Assembly (NCBI GenBank): GCA_004194705.1
Contig: SADC01001223.1
Location: forward strand, 1-64,000
Source of the DNA: Ditylenchus dipsaci
Lineage: Eukaryota; Nematoda; Chromadorea; Rhabditida; Anguinidae
Length of the DNA: 64,000 bases
Direction: 5' to 3'
The position numbers and the translations under genes were made by a program. Shown here piece by piece: positions 32,229-44,800 of this stretch (the stretch's first letter is position 1; the number at the start of each line of letters is the position of its first letter). Below the pieces are notes generated by a model, which saw only the letters and a list, made by a program, of their open reading frames with translations, did not search any database and was not told the DNA's origin.

Positions 32229-33018
32229 CATAGTTGCACGGGCGCCGGCGCCGGCGCCGGCGCTCGGCGCCGATTTTAAAAAATTCCGGCGCCGGTGCCG
32301 GCGCCCGGCGCCCGTTTTTCGAGCGATTTTAGTGCTATTGGTTCAGTAACCATTTTTTTTAAAACTTATTTTTTTCTCTCCATTTATTGATTTTTGCTGA
32401 AAGTAAGATGATTCACTAATTTTGAAAAAGGCTTTTAACTTTTTCATATAGTTATCTTTGTGCTTTCCTTGCTATTTTTCCTCTTCAGTCGAAAAAATAT
32501 TTCCTGCTGTTTTCTATAATTTTGTTTTGAAAGTCTATTTGATTAAGGAAGCCAGTGCTTTCACTCAAACATGTATTATTACTTGCGCACCTGCTGGTAC
32601 TGGATCATGAGTACTGGATCATTCAGTGTCACCTCAATGCTTACAGCTGGGAGAAAAAGTCCAACAAAACCATTACTGTTAAAAAGCAAAACAATGTTGG
32701 TGTATAACAAAGAAATGATTGATGCATAATTTCACTTTTTCGACATATTTATTAATAAATTCAAAAATTTTTTGTTGCGAAAAACATTTTTTGAAATAAT
32801 CACTTTTTCGGCGCCCGGCGCCGAGAAATGATATGCGCCACTATGTGCGCTCGGCGCCAATTTTGTGAAAACACGGGGCCCGGCGCCGGCGCCCGGCGCC
32901 CCTGACAAAGTCGGCGCCCACTGGCGCCGGCGCCGGCGCCGGCGCTCGGCGCCGACTCTGAAAAAAGCCGGCGCCGGTGCCGGCGCCCGGCGCCGAAATT
33001 TTTTTCCGTGCAACTATG
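32229..33018. mobile_element. hAT-type element with GGCGCC arrays, 8-bp TSD
   Basis: TIR CATAGTTGCACGG (32229) and CCGTGCAACTATG (ends 33018), exact 8-bp TSD GTCATAAC (32221-32228, 33019-33026). Both ends are packed with GGCGCCGGCGCC/CGGCGCTCGGCGCC units. The 450-bp core is AT-rich and non-coding. The open frames rich in Arg, Ala and Pro are produced by the array. Confidence 0.9.
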
Positions 33019-33137
33019 GTCATAACTTTTCTTTCAAGGTTAGCCTTGCCCGTGTGAAGCCATAGAAAAACCGTCAAATTTCAAAAAATTGCCGAAACCA
33101 AAAGACTTTTCGAACACCCTATTATATTTTGATAAGG

Positions 33138-33480
33138 CTAACCCAAATAAGCATGAGTTGTTGTGTCTCCAGTTAGATCATCATCATCTGGAATTGTCTT
33201 GGGTGTAGTAGTGCTAGTAGTATCTTTTTTTGGACCCACAGAAGTTGAGGCGTCAGTTGGATTTTCAGAAACTGGGGAATTTTCAGTTGAACTCTCAGTA
33301 ACCGGTGAACTAGTCGTAGCCTCAGTGACGGGTGGATCAGTTTTAGCTTTGGGTTCAGGATCAGTTGCTTCTTCAGCCTGTCGTTTGTGGAGCACATGTT
33401 TATGGCTAATAACCCTGCCAATGATGTTTAGGCTGGAAGTTTTACAGTGGGTCCTGTGTATGGTTCGTGCTCCTCTATTT
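33138..33480 (-). CDS. 3' exon of unidentified protein with Ser/Thr/Pro-rich tail
   Basis: Unrecognised. The minus-strand frame ends at 33138 after about 85 codons rich in T, S, P, D and E (TEATTSSPVTESSTENSPVS). Upstream in the same frame is a Lys/Arg-containing stretch, HCKTSSLNIIGRV, reaching a possible acceptor near 33470. The tail looks like an O-glycosylated linker or mucin-like end of a secreted protein. The nearest genes on this strand both have their own stops (esterase at 20551, lysozyme at 35206), so it is a separate gene or a remnant. A decayed second copy lies at 33965-34110. Confidence 0.4.
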
Positions 33481-33964
33481 TGCTATTTCCATACTTATTA
33501 CACCAGAACAGTGGACTCAAAACCAATAACAACAATAAAAAACGAGGACGGTGGCAGTAATACTGTAGATCCATCTAAGTGATTTAAAAAATGCAATTAA
33601 TGATGGCTTGTGCAGCACATTGCACTAATATATAGTAGTCATTATAATAAATGAACACTTGGTTGTTGTAATTAGCATTTAAAAGTGTTTTGTTAATTAG
33701 TGCAGTGGTAATGGCTTGTTTAGTTAGTCAAATGGTAGTACTGAGTAATACTATTTGTTGTCGGAATAATTAGAGCCATATATTTACGAGATTACAGAAA
33801 ATCAAAACGGACTTCGATTTTTTGGTGCAAATTTACTTTTTTCGGCTCAAATTGAAATAAGCCCTGAAGATACTGAATTTCCCCCCTCACATTTCCTTTT
33901 CGGCCTCGGATTTTCTTAAATTTTTGCTGTCATTTATAAAAACTTATTATGTTTTTTTGTAGTG

Positions 33965-34110
33965 CTGGATCTTGGAGGCTAACCCAAATAAGCCTAAGTT
34001 GTTGTATCTCCAGTTATATCATCATCTGGACCTGTCTTGAGTTTAGTAGTGCTAGTAGTATCTTTTTTAGATCCGCAGAAATTAGGGGGGGGGGGGTAGT
34101 TGGATACTCA
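33965..34110 (-). pseudogene. Decayed duplicate of the Ser/Thr-rich exon end
   Basis: About 110 bp is alignable with 33138-33250 (GGCTAACCCAAATAAGC, TCATCATCTGGA, TAGTAGTGCTAGTAGTATCTT) but with gaps and a G-run that destroy the frame. Shows local direct duplication about 830 bp apart. Confidence 0.65.
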
Positions 34111-35205
34111 GTGTCAGAGAAATCAGTTGAACAGGAGATTGAAAAAAAAGGAACAAGAAAGAGAAGATACCTAACGCCGAAGTGGAGGATAACAGTATCA
34201 ACAACGAAGGGAGCCAGAACTTATAAACAGATGGTTTTTAGCTTGGGGGACCAAGTTAAAAGCAAACTTTCGGAATTTAAACCAAAGATTTTTTTTGAAA
34301 ATTTTTGAAAAAAACAACACGGGGACCGAGGCAATTTTCGATACCAATTTGGTACCGACGCGCATTAATGAGTTAATTCATCAAAAGTCGATCTCTCCGT
34401 GACCAAAGAGTCGTTGAAAACGAAAAATGTGCGTAAAATGTAGCTAAAACTCAGCGTTTTCTAAGGGTACGTTATCTTTGGATAGTTCAGTCAAAAATAG
34501 CCAAATAGAAATGGTTTTGACGTTTCACGCAAAAACTAATCAAGTTTTTACAAAAGGTATTTTAATGGTCCGAAATTGAAAATTTTCAGCCCTGAAACTA
34601 ATTTCGTGACCAGCATACCCGAGCATACCGATGAAACTACTTTTTAAATTTAAAATTTACTGTCATATTTTAAATTCCCCTCGAGATAAAAATACATTTG
34701 AATTAGAAAATAGTCACCCTTTTGTAAGTTTTCTGACTCGAGACTAACAAAATCTGTTTTTGTTAATTTCCTTAACTGTGACATGCGGAACTTTGATATG
34801 ATTATTTTTCTGCATATTGATGTAGAGCGTGCCCAAGATCTTGACAAATCTGGCTCCCTAGCTCGGAAAGTCCACATAATGTGGAACAAGGGTCACTCAT
34901 AGTTCTAAGAATACCTCGATAGAAATCCCCTATCATGGTTTTTTCATAACTGACCTTGGGACATGAGTCATTCCTAAATTTTTTGTTCGCTATCAGAGCT
35001 GGGTGTCCACATTCACATGGAATGTGGACACCCTTTAGAACAATAGTGCGTAAAAAATTTCATCGAAAAAACTCCAGGTCGCAGTCAGTTAGTTATGATT
35101 GTTAGTTAAGATTTTTTGCAAATAATGAATGTTTATTGATACAAGATATAAGTAAAAGGAACACTTTCTTATTAATGTAAAGCTTTTTACAAGCCTGAAC
35201 GCTTA
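34111..35205. other. Intergenic, no gene
   Basis: Contains the GCTTGGGGGACCAAG (34232) and GGGGACCGAGGCAA (34319) motifs. Otherwise AT-rich with no domain, TIR or array recognised. Confidence 0.5.
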
Positions 35206-36473
35206 TTAATATGGAGCCCCAAGAGTTGAACAATCCACATGCCCAGAAATTCCCTCAATTTGCCTTTGTCTGTAAACTGCCACAGTTTCCACGACTTTCC
35301 TTGATCAGCCCAAGTGGCTGGAATCCGCGGCTTTTTTGTGTTGTAGTGAGCAACCCACAGTGGAATTTTAGAGAAGAACTCATCGTGCTCTCGATTAATC
35401 ATGTTGTCCCAATTGTATGCGCTAGTATAGATGATGACTTTGTGAAAGCCCTTGCTGCTATCTTCTCCATTGTTGATAAACAATGTTGGCGACAATCTTG
35501 TCAGAAGATCGAGCAATTTTTCTGTCATTTCATCTTTGGAAACACCTTCGTTATTGCCTGTAAATTTCACTTAAATAAATTAATTTAGCCTGGTATCTTT
35601 TTATTAAGCTCCTAATTTTACTCAAAGACTTTTACAGGGGCACTGCCACCTGGTGGTAAATTTAGATTCGAGCTGCATTTTGACTTGTCTGTTCATGATA
35701 TGTTTAAAGTTGGCTCGAAATCAATATTTGGACCGGTACCAGAACCGAAATTTAGTTGTGTGAAAACCGGAATCGGAATCCGAAAAAGGGCCGTAATTTC
35801 GGTAAACCGGAACCGGAATTCGGGGCTAACTTCACTGTTTATACTCATTCGATCCCCCACTCGATTTGGCGTCTGATGGTATATGCATCTTTTAAAGTTC
35901 AGTTAAATATTTCGCGTAAAAGCGCGAAACTATAAAAGAAAATTCTGCGCGAGACAAATAATTTGTCTTACGCGAAAAGCATTTTGGCGACTTTGAGTTT
36001 TTTCGCTTTTTTTTCGCCACAAGTAATGAAATTTCTCGGCGCTACTCGTTTTTAAACTGCTTTTAAACTGCTTCTTTTAAACATGAAAATGGCCTTGCAC
36101 GAAGTTTATTAAAGTTCGGACAAAAATTATTTATAGCAAATCTTACCAATTTCCACATCGATGGCCAGAGTGTCCGATTGCTTGTTGAAATTGAAGCTAA
36201 GCAAAGTGTTCTCAATGTGATCTGCCTGTTGCTTCGCAGATGAATCCGTTGGCTTTCCACGGAAATAGTGATATGCCCCCGCTCCCATTGAATTAAGTGC
36301 CCCGATTGATTTCAACCCTGCAAAATTGGACTTGAAGGAAGGGTCGACATATGTGCTGCCTTCAGTAGCCTTTGCAAAGCCCCATAATACTCCGTTTTGG
36401 CGCACAGCATTCCAGTCTATTGAGCCATTGTGATGAGAGACGTCAATGATTTTGCCAGGCATTCTTTTCAGTG
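35206..36473 (-). CDS. GH25 lysozyme (N-acetylmuramidase)
   Basis: Hydrolyses the beta-1,4 bond in bacterial peptidoglycan, for digestion or immunity. Two exons are visible, 36473-36147 and 35557-35206. A 5' exon with the signal peptide is missing, and the exon begins in phase after a tttcag acceptor. Motifs are KIIDVSHHNGSIDW (first catalytic Asp), GAGAYHYFRG, and AIDVEIG with the D-x-E acid pair. Exon 2 has IPLWVAHY and WKLWQFTD. Near 35270 the frame changes by one missing base beside an A-run; the second frame gives the usual GISGHVDCSTLG end and a stop at 35206. Length about 226 residues fits the domain. Function is likely if the shift is an assembly error. Confidence 0.88.
35715..35830. 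repeat. Array of AACCGGAA(T/C)CGGAAT
   Basis: Degenerate ACCGGAACCGGAATTCGG units in one orientation between two lysozyme-side AT-rich regions. In style it is one arm of a foldback, but no partner was found. Confidence 0.55.
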
Positions 36474-38319
36474 CTGAAATCAATGAAATTTACTATGTCA
36501 AGGGAACATATAGTAGTGTCCATGCGATATGGAAAAATTCTATATAGGATTCGATAAAGCTTCTAAAATGCTTATTGTACTTAAAGATCTTTTTTTGCGA
36601 AAAAGTTGATTTTAGTTTAGAGAAATGTGTTTCGAAGTTGAGCATAATTTTTGACCATTAATTAATCACATAATCACTTCGAAGAATGTGTGCTTTGGCA
36701 GTCTAGTGGTCTCTTTTTTTTGTGCTTTGTCAGGTGACAGTGTCCCAATATACCAAAAATACAGGGTACTAGAAAAATGTATGAATAAAGATGGAAACAT
36801 AATATGAAATGCGATGAAATCATACCAAAAAAGGACAAAGAATTGAGAAAGTCTCGTTTTGTAATAGACATAACAATTATTGCGGAACAGTCGATGGTAA
36901 ACACTTTCATATAAAGAATATAAAGAAACAAACAGCTTTTTCATATAAAGAAACAGCTTCAAACAGGTAGCAGTCACAATGAAAAAAACTTGTTAGGGGA
37001 AAACATTTCGATACCGAAAAAGTAACTGTGAAAATGTATTAATTTTTAATTCAAGCCATTTTCTTTGTGGCGCCAATTATTGCTACAAAGAATTTTTTTG
37101 AAGAGAATTTTAGCTCTATTCTTTTTTGGCCCTTTTTCAAATCCTAGGTATGGTTTCCCGAATCAGAATTTTAGTGTGGATTCAAATGAACATTTCAACA
37201 AGGGCATTTTTCCAACTTTAAAGGGAATAAATAAGGGCATCAACAAAAGCAAAAAAAATATGTGCTAACCCATGCTGGAAAGCTGCTTTTGTAATAGATG
37301 GAGGATGGACACAAAACTACAAGCTTGATAGAGAAACTATTACCATTTGGTTAGACTAGCAATATTAGTGAAAGGCACAAAAGAATCACAGAGGCTGAGT
37401 CACTTTGATAGTCCAGTCCCAAAGCCATTAAAATCTGCTGCCAATTAGAATCCCAGTGAATATGAATAGCACTTTGTGCTAAATAGGTCGGTGCAGGGTT
37501 GTGATCTATCAGCAAAGAACAACTTTTTGGGGAACTTAGCCATTTTGAAAGTGTTTGGGTTGAGTCAGCTAGGTTTTTGTGATCAACAAAGGTTTTTCAT
37601 CAATTTGGAGTAAGAAAAATAAGAAAAAGGCAAGAAAGGAGGGGCTCAATGGAGGAAGACGAAAACACACAAAAACAACAATTAGTTTTTTATTATTCAA
37701 CAATTGGTTCACCAAGGCAAAGGTCGATTTTTGGTCAAAAAATTTTTTGGTTAAAATGTTCGAGCACCCTTTGAAAAGCTGTTTTCTATCGGTTTAACGG
37801 CCTGAAACACTCTTAGCAGTTCATAAAACGCGATTTTGGGTTATGCGATCTGTGCTACGTTAGCCAAGAGGTTTCTGTGTCTCGTGACCAAACCTGACAG
37901 AACAGTTTTTTAAAATTTTAGTCACAAAAAATAGGTGCCGATTTCGAAACAGCTAGTTAACCTATTTTTTTACATTATTTTTTCAAGTTGAACACACATC
38001 AGAATAACGGTTCCGAGCGCTTTCAAATAAGGCCTCAAGTTGAAAATTAACTTTTTGAAATTGAAAAATAGGTAAAAATAAAGAAAAAAAATTCCGAAAA
38101 TCCACTAAATTTATTGAAAGCAGATTTTCTTCGTGACAGAAAATTGTTAGAAAAAAAAGTTATGCTAAAAATGTAGCTAAAGATTCAGCGCTTTCAAACG
38201 GTATGTCATTTTAAATTCCATTTAAGACAAAAATTAGTTCAAATTACAAACATTTAGCTTTTAGAGTGTTATTTTGGGGCATTTAAAACTTGGTACATAG
38301 GAGGGCAGCCAGCAATTGA
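36474..38319. other. Lysozyme 5' flank, no gene
   Basis: Hydrophobic open frames on the minus strand at 36666-36977 lack a splice link to the lysozyme exon. 37710-37750 carries the CACCAAGGCAAAGGTC motif. No array or TIR element was recognised. Confidence 0.4.
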
Positions 38320-38324
38320 GCAAC

Positions 38325-38460
38325 TTCAAACTGCGCACATTCACTTTGCGCGAGGTTCAAGTTGTGCAAATGTAGATTGCGCATATTCGAATCGCGCAAA
38401 TGCAAATTGCGCCAAAACCAAATTGCGCAAATTTCAATTGCGCTAAAATCAATTCACCTG
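38325..38460. repeat. Array of CAAATTGCGCAAAT
   Basis: Nine or ten copies of the words TTGCGC(A/C)AAA and TGCGCAAAT separated by 10-15 bases. Palindromic TGCGCA core. No inverted partner seen. Confidence 0.65.
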
Positions 38461-38534
38461 ATTTTGTCTAAAAAGCTGGCATGTCGATTTGTCATAGATG
38501 ACACAGTACGCAAGTGAAAATGGAACCACGGTTT

Positions 38535-39155
38535 TGGAAAATGGTTATTGAACTGGTTTCAAAATTAAATAAAAATTAAAAAAAAATGCTTCAAATTGAT
38601 TGAAAAGTCTATATAAATAGTTTTTATGATTTTTAGAATGAGAAATGTTTTTGAAAAAACACAACAGAGATATCAAGAAAAGTTTTTTTGGGAAGGATTC
38701 GAGTGATTTATTAACAAAAATTTTGGTTTAGTACCGAAAAGAAAAAAGACTTGGTATCCCTGTTGTGTTTTTTTCAAAACATTTCTCATTCTAAAAATCA
38801 TAAAAACTGTTTATATAGACTTTTTAATAAATTTGAAACAATTTTGACCCTGGTAGCGAATAACCTTCCCCTCCCCCCCCCCACGATTTTCACTTTTTTT
38901 ACTTTAGTAAAAAAGTACCCAAACATATGTCCCAGACCCCGGAAAATGTGCGCAAACTCTTTATTAGTCACAACTTCCGTACGCTGGCCTACCCCAAGCC
39001 TAAGGGCTAAGCCTAAACTTGTTGTTTGCAAGGGTAGTTACAGCAATTTTTAAAGGTCGGATGGTTGGGGGGGGTATTCGCTACTAGCTCCCAATTTTTT
39101 TATTTTTAAAATTTTGAAACCAGTTTAATAACCATTTACAGTTTTTAGAATAATT
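38535..39155. repeat. Foldback with two nested arm pairs
   Basis: Outer: GGTTATTGAACTGGTTTC (38543) pairs with GAAACCAGTTTAATAACC (39115). Inner: AGTCTATATAAATAGTTTTT...AACACAACAG (38607-38670) pairs with CTGTTGTGTTTTT...AGAC (38758-38820). The outer pair brackets opposing TTCGCTACTAGC/GTAGCGAATA and poly-C/poly-G stretches. No gene. Confidence 0.65.
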
Positions 39156-40419
39156 TCGAAATAGTTTGATCCCTTCATTTTGTCCAAATGATTTGCCATA
39201 ATCATCTGTTGTGAGTGTTTACGTATGTTGCGTGAAAAAGAGATTATTTTCTCCCAAAAAAACTTTCTCGCAAAATCTAGTTAAACAATTAAGCTGTAAA
39301 AAATTTTTTTGCAGTAAAAGATTCACTGACTCATCGAAAGGACTATTTTGCTGTAAACAGACACTTTTCAATTAATATGCTAAACCTTATATTTTTGCCA
39401 AAAACTGTTCCTAAATTGATCCTTTTTGGACATATAAAAGTGAAGGCGCACAATTTCTTACAGCATTTGACCTTTTTATTACAAAATTCTTCAAATATTT
39501 GGCTCTATATGCATACGCGCCTACCCGCCAAGAAATATGCCTTGGTACCCCCTGTTGATTTTTTTTAATTTTTTTGGATTTCGTCTTGGCCACCCTGTTA
39601 TTTGAAAGCTTAATTTATTTTTGTAACTTTTGTTCACCTATTTTTTCATTGATACAGAAATTTGATGAAATTTTTTTGGTGCACTGAATGTTGAGAAATA
39701 CTATGTATTTATTCACTTCATACAAAATCGACATTGTCTGTTCTAGAAGAATCAATGGCTCTCCAAGCACTGAAATAGACTATTAGCCTATCATTGTCAG
39801 TTAATCACATCATGTAGTAAAGAGTTGTCAAAAGACAAAACACAGGAGCTTAAAAAACAACAGGGGGGACCAAGACATATTTGTTGGGAATGGGCTCGAA
39901 TGCATATAAAGCCAATATTTTGTTTTTAGCAATCTTTTTTTGAGCTGAAATCAGCTGCAACTTTCAGTTGAACTTCTAATGATCCCCTTTTTCTCATTTG
40001 ACACCTCTCCCTGAGTTGGCGTAATTCGATGTCCAATTTTAATGTTCTATTTCCAGGAAACCACCTTTTCTTTGGAGATGAAATCAATTTGAATTTCAAT
40101 GTTCATTTCGAACATTTATTAGTGTTTTTATTTAAATATCAAGATTCAAATTTATTTTATAAAATGTTAATTTGAAATTAAAATAAAAAATGTTCAAACA
40201 AACTTTTTCGGTGTAAAAAAGAGTCTACCACTGATTCAAATTTCGGAAATGCCGCTGCGTCCAAAAACCATGGTTCTGTAAAAAAGTTCAAAAGTTAATC
40301 AAAAAAGTGAAATATTTGGCTTGTCACGAATGGTCTTTAATTGTTGAAATTTAATTATTGAACTGCTTAAAACTACAAAAGGATATTTTTGCTAAATCTG
40401 CTAAACTAAACTGTTTTAG
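39156..40419. other. Intergenic, no gene
   Basis: Contains TGCCTTGGTACCCCC (39539) and GGGGGGACCAAGAC (39865). The remainder is AT-rich without recognised features. Probable promoter side of the Cys-rich gene but no motif can be named. Confidence 0.45.
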
Positions 40420-40696
40420 ATGAGAGATTCCTACTTGACTACAATTTTTGTTTTCTGCATTCTGGCAGCTTCTATGCTGGTCACTGCCAATCACTAAATA
40501 TTGATGGACAAGGAGTTAGAGTGAAGCGTGGATGGCCTTGGGAATGGATAGGTGAACAACTCTGCAAGTCAGCCGCTAATTGTTCTTGTGGCTGGGCCAA
40601 ATGCGTCTACTCTAAGGCTACAAGGCTAGCAATTGTTGCGCTAAGGACTACGTTTGGGCTTGTTGTGGCAAAGTTGGCTTAATTTTTTGGTCTTAA
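40420..40696 (+). CDS. Small secreted cysteine-rich peptide precursor
   Basis: Unrecognised family. The ATG at 40420 follows TGTTTTAG directly, which could be a cis- or trans-splice acceptor. The first 24 residues are a clear signal peptide (MRDSYLTTIFVFCILAASML and on). A short propeptide ends in a dibasic KR site before GWPWEW. The mature part has eight Cys with spacing C-x5-C-x-C-x4-C, then a gap, CC-x7-CC, typical of disulfide-rich antimicrobial, venom-like or protease-inhibitor peptides. Two frame changes, each fitting one missing base, fall after the signal peptide and between Cys 4 and Cys 5. AATAAA lies at 40746. Which role it has cannot be told. As it stands the frame is broken. Confidence 0.6.
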
Positions 40697-41144
40697 AACC
40701 CTTGAAAGCAGGAAAATCTATATTACTATTGCTATAAATGATTTAAATAAAACTTGATATTTATTTGTTGAATTTGTTATAGTTAAAAATACACAATTTT
40801 TCTAAAGTCTAAAATTATTCTGCTGAAATAAATATAATTTAATTTCAAAAATAGTTCTCACGGGGCTAAAGATCAATTTGAAGACAGCAGCCCAAGTGAA
40901 CACCCCCCCCCATCCAACGAGTATTTTTTCTCTTAGGCAACTTTTTTCATTTTCAACATATTTCACACCTTTGCACCGAAAATACCAAGAATATTTGGTC
41001 GCTTCGCGGCCAAATATGAGAAGCACAGACCGCATTGCAATAGATCGGTGAAAAAAATCAAGGGAACCGAAAAATGATAGAAAATTAGAGAAAATACTCT
41101 TTGGAGGGAGCGGGCACTTGAGCTTTTACGAAATTCGAAATTAA

Positions 41145-41420
41145 AGGGACATGCCCGTCGCTGATGGGATTATTTTGAAAGGCGGTACCAGTGAAACTAA
41201 AACGAGAATAAAATAGACGCAATTTGATAGAAAAGAACAAAGAAAAATTACACACCTAATTGGAATCGAACCGATATTACAGTAGCGCCGATTTTGGAAT
41301 GTGTATTTGATTACTTGTTCGCCACAAATTATGATCAAAAATGTATTTCGAAATAATTCTTCATTGAATAAAACTAGGGCCTGCCTTTAAAATATTCCCA
41401 TCGGCGACGGGCATGCCCCT
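41145..41420. mobile_element. TTAA-flanked foldback, AGGGACATGCCCGTCG ends
   Basis: AGGGACATGCCCGTCGCTGATGGGA at the left, CGACGGGCATGCCCCT at the right, TTAA on both sides (41141-41144, 41421-41424). The interior has a minus-strand tRNA-like box B (GGTTCGATTCC). Same family as 1594-1823. Confidence 0.8.
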
Positions 41421-41424
41421 TTAA

Positions 41425-41862
41425 AGCTTACAAATTAGGCATTAGAGCGAGGGGAGCTTTATATACGCATCACCTACGTCGCAGGTTTGACTACCACTGG
41501 CAGCATGTCTTATTTTTTCACCTTCTTTAATTCATAAGTTCGGTTGTCGAAATGATGCTCCCACTCTTAGTTATCCAACGAGATCATCAGCGCAGGATTT
41601 TTACAGGCTAAAATGGACTTAATTTGCAAAAAATAGGTCATTTTCGAGGTTTTTAATTGGTTGTTTGATTGATATTTTTTTTGACTTTTTTCTACAGTCA
41701 TATGTTTTATGGACTGAAATATAGCCAAGATTTTGGGCTTTCATTTGAGCTATCATATAGAAAAAAAACTCGAGTCATGATAAAAATTTTGGATATGAAC
41801 TGTCACATGTTAACACCAAAATTGAATTGTCAAAACATCTGCTATAATACTAAAAACGGCAA
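41425..41862. other. 3' flank of receptor gene
   Basis: A tRNA-like GCAGGTTTGACTACCACTGG lies near 41480. The rest is AT-rich. No gene. Confidence 0.4.
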
Positions 41863-44800
41863 TTATTCAAACAAATATCTTGAAATTTGTTTATTTGCAG
41901 CTGGCTCTGCTGTTGCAGGTCTCAATTTAGATTTGGTAAAAACTGACACAGTCTTCTTGTTAGTAACTACATTCTTCTTATTAAAATGTTGGAGTCTGAG
42001 CAAAGTCAAGCACCGCTGCCTATACTCCTCATTGAATGTGAATATACAAAAGGAGATATAGCCGAGTTGACACAGGCCATCCACACAGCTGGCTTCTCTA
42101 TAGCATTGTTGATCTCCTTAATCCATGCCGAAAATATGGAAAACACATTTGGAACACTGACTAAAACTGATGCCAGCAGTGAAATTAGTATGTAGTATCT
42201 GATTTTGCGGATGTGATAAGTCTTCGACCTAAAAATTGTTAATAAAATAAAAGTGAAATTGGAAAAGACGAACACTTGCGCTGATTTCTGCAGTGTCAAG
42301 ATTGTCAGTAGGCTGCTAGATTCAAAAAGAATCCGGCCATGTAACAAATGACATTGGTAGCGTAGATAAAAGTAGCAAAAGGGGGGTTGAGAATGCTGCT
42401 TTTCGACCACAATAGTACTTGACATTACCAAAATTTTGTTGAGTAAGCGATGGAAAAACCCACCAGCAATGAGGTTAGTGTTGAATAGAATTGTTGAAAT
42501 TATGATTGATTTAGCGCTAAAAATTGTGAGATTTAGTATTTTAAGCCGATAAATTTTTTATTTACATTCTCAGAAAAAGTTGTATTTTTGTAAATATATT
42601 TTTTTGGAAAAATTCTTAAAAAATAGAAACTTGACTAAATACAAACAGTGTACAAACAATGATGTATGTCTAAAGAATGGGAACTTGCGCACCTGTGGCC
42701 TCTAACAAAACCAGGCCTAGAATAATTTTAGGGGTATTTTGTTATAAACCAAGTTGAAAAGTTCGTACAGAAGTTCTGCGCGCAAAAAACAAGGGTCCTT
42801 TGAAGTTAAGATTAAAAAAAAAATGTTACCAAAATTTTACTTTTTCGTTAGAAGACGTTAAACAGTATTTACAGTTAATAAAAAAAAGCCCCAGGTGCAC
42901 AAGTGTCACAATATTATCGAAAAAGGTTTTTTTGCTTCTCTGCTTCCTTTAAAATACTGACTAGATATATTTCTGAGCAAAATCTTACTTTTTTTCTACT
43001 CGCTCACGAAAAAAACACAGATATGTGACGGAACAGGCTCTTTCCATGCCCATGCATAATTGGATGACTGGAGGCCAAATGTCTCCTAAGATAAGTTTGA
43101 AAAATTATCAGCACTGCAGTTTTGAAGATACAGTCAAAACTTCCATTAACATACACCCCTTGGCACCGAGAATTTCCGTATGTTAATGAGAGGTGTATGT
43201 TAATGGGGAGTATGTTAATGAGAGAGCCAGATTCCATAATTTAGCTCAGCGTATGTTAATAGGAGAGTCCGTTCAATTTTAAGGCCACATTTCGGGACAC
43301 ACCATACAGTCAATTACGGAACACACTTCTCAGTCGATTTCGAAACACACCCTCAGTTAAAGCAGCTTGGGAGACTAAGGAAAATTTTTATATATCAAAT
43401 TTAGAACAGCTTGGGGACCAAGCAAATTTTTTTATAAAAATTAAAAACTTTGCCTTGATTTCCCAAGCTTTTCGAAATTTTCATAAAAATGAGATTTGTC
43501 AAATTGTTTTGTAGAAACAGGGGTTCAATTCGAAAAAAATCCAAAAAAAGATCGACTGTATGTTAATGGGAGAGCCAATTGTTAGATCGGGACCGAGTCT
43601 GGCCGTATGTTAATGAGAGGTGTATGTTAATGGGAGGGTAATTTTGCCTCATCTTCGAAGAAACCAACCAAAGCTTAGCCAGCCGTATGTTAATGGGAGA
43701 GCGTATGTTAATTGGGGAGTATGTTAGTGAGAGTTTCGATTGTAGTATTAAAAATAAAATATTTGCATACAGAAATTATCGTCGCCAATTCGGCGTCATT
43801 TTCCGGAGATTTTTATTTTTTTTTGCAATATGCACGTGGGTTATAGAGAAATCGCGAATTCGCTTTGACGATATGACTTATTTGCTACTCAAAATAAAGA
43901 AGTTTATATTTAAACTGGGGAAAGTTTTTTTCGCAATCAAAGCTTACCTTACCAATGCCTTTAAGCCACAGCCAAGGTTCAATTGCACAATCCCATGAAT
44001 TCCTGATTGGAATCAGCAAGTTTTAAAACACTGTTGTACACATCCCGTCTATTAGCTCCCATAGCTGTCATAGCTATAGTGTTGACCAGATCTGCTGTTG
44101 CAAGGGCTAATAATATCTACAATTTCAACAAACATTTTAAACAAACATAGCAATCGTATTTACTCTGCTAGCTTCAAACCCTGGATGCAAAAAACATGTT
44201 TGTGGCATTGGGTTATTTGACCTACCCTTTGAAACTTTTTTCAAACAATTTAAACCTCATTTTGTAGCTCATCTCATTGGCTACAAAAAAGTGGGGATTT
44301 ACAAAAGAGCGACTTTCGAAAATCGGGTCAAAAACACAATGACAAGAACAGGTTTTTGAAAAAATTAAGCTATTAGAGAAATAAAAACTCGATTTAACGA
44401 AACTCGATACAACGAATATTTGAGGTCGCAAGTTCGTTCCCACCTAGGGTCCGACACTTTTTTTACCTTCATTTTTTCAAAAATTTGTCAGTTTTGTTTT
44501 GATAGTCTTGTCCCAAATATCGCAAGGATTCTGATTTTGGCGATCATTTTTCGGAAATAGATTTTTTTTCTCACTGAATAAGCAAAAACTCGATTTAACG
44601 AATTTCGAGTTAGTTTAACGAAAAGCCTGTTTTTTCACCTAGTTTTTGATTTTTTAAAAGAAGACAATTTGAATTTCCAAAAAATGATCAGCAAAATCGG
44701 AATCCTTGTAATATCTGGGACCAGACTGTCAAAACAGAACTGGCAAAAGCTTGAAAAATGGGTGTAAAAAAAGGTTTTGAACGCGGTAACTTGGTCAGTC

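Noticed and set aside
32732..33077. Arg/Ala/Pro-rich open frames
   Set aside because: They are produced by the GGCGCC array at the end of a hAT-type element, not by a gene.
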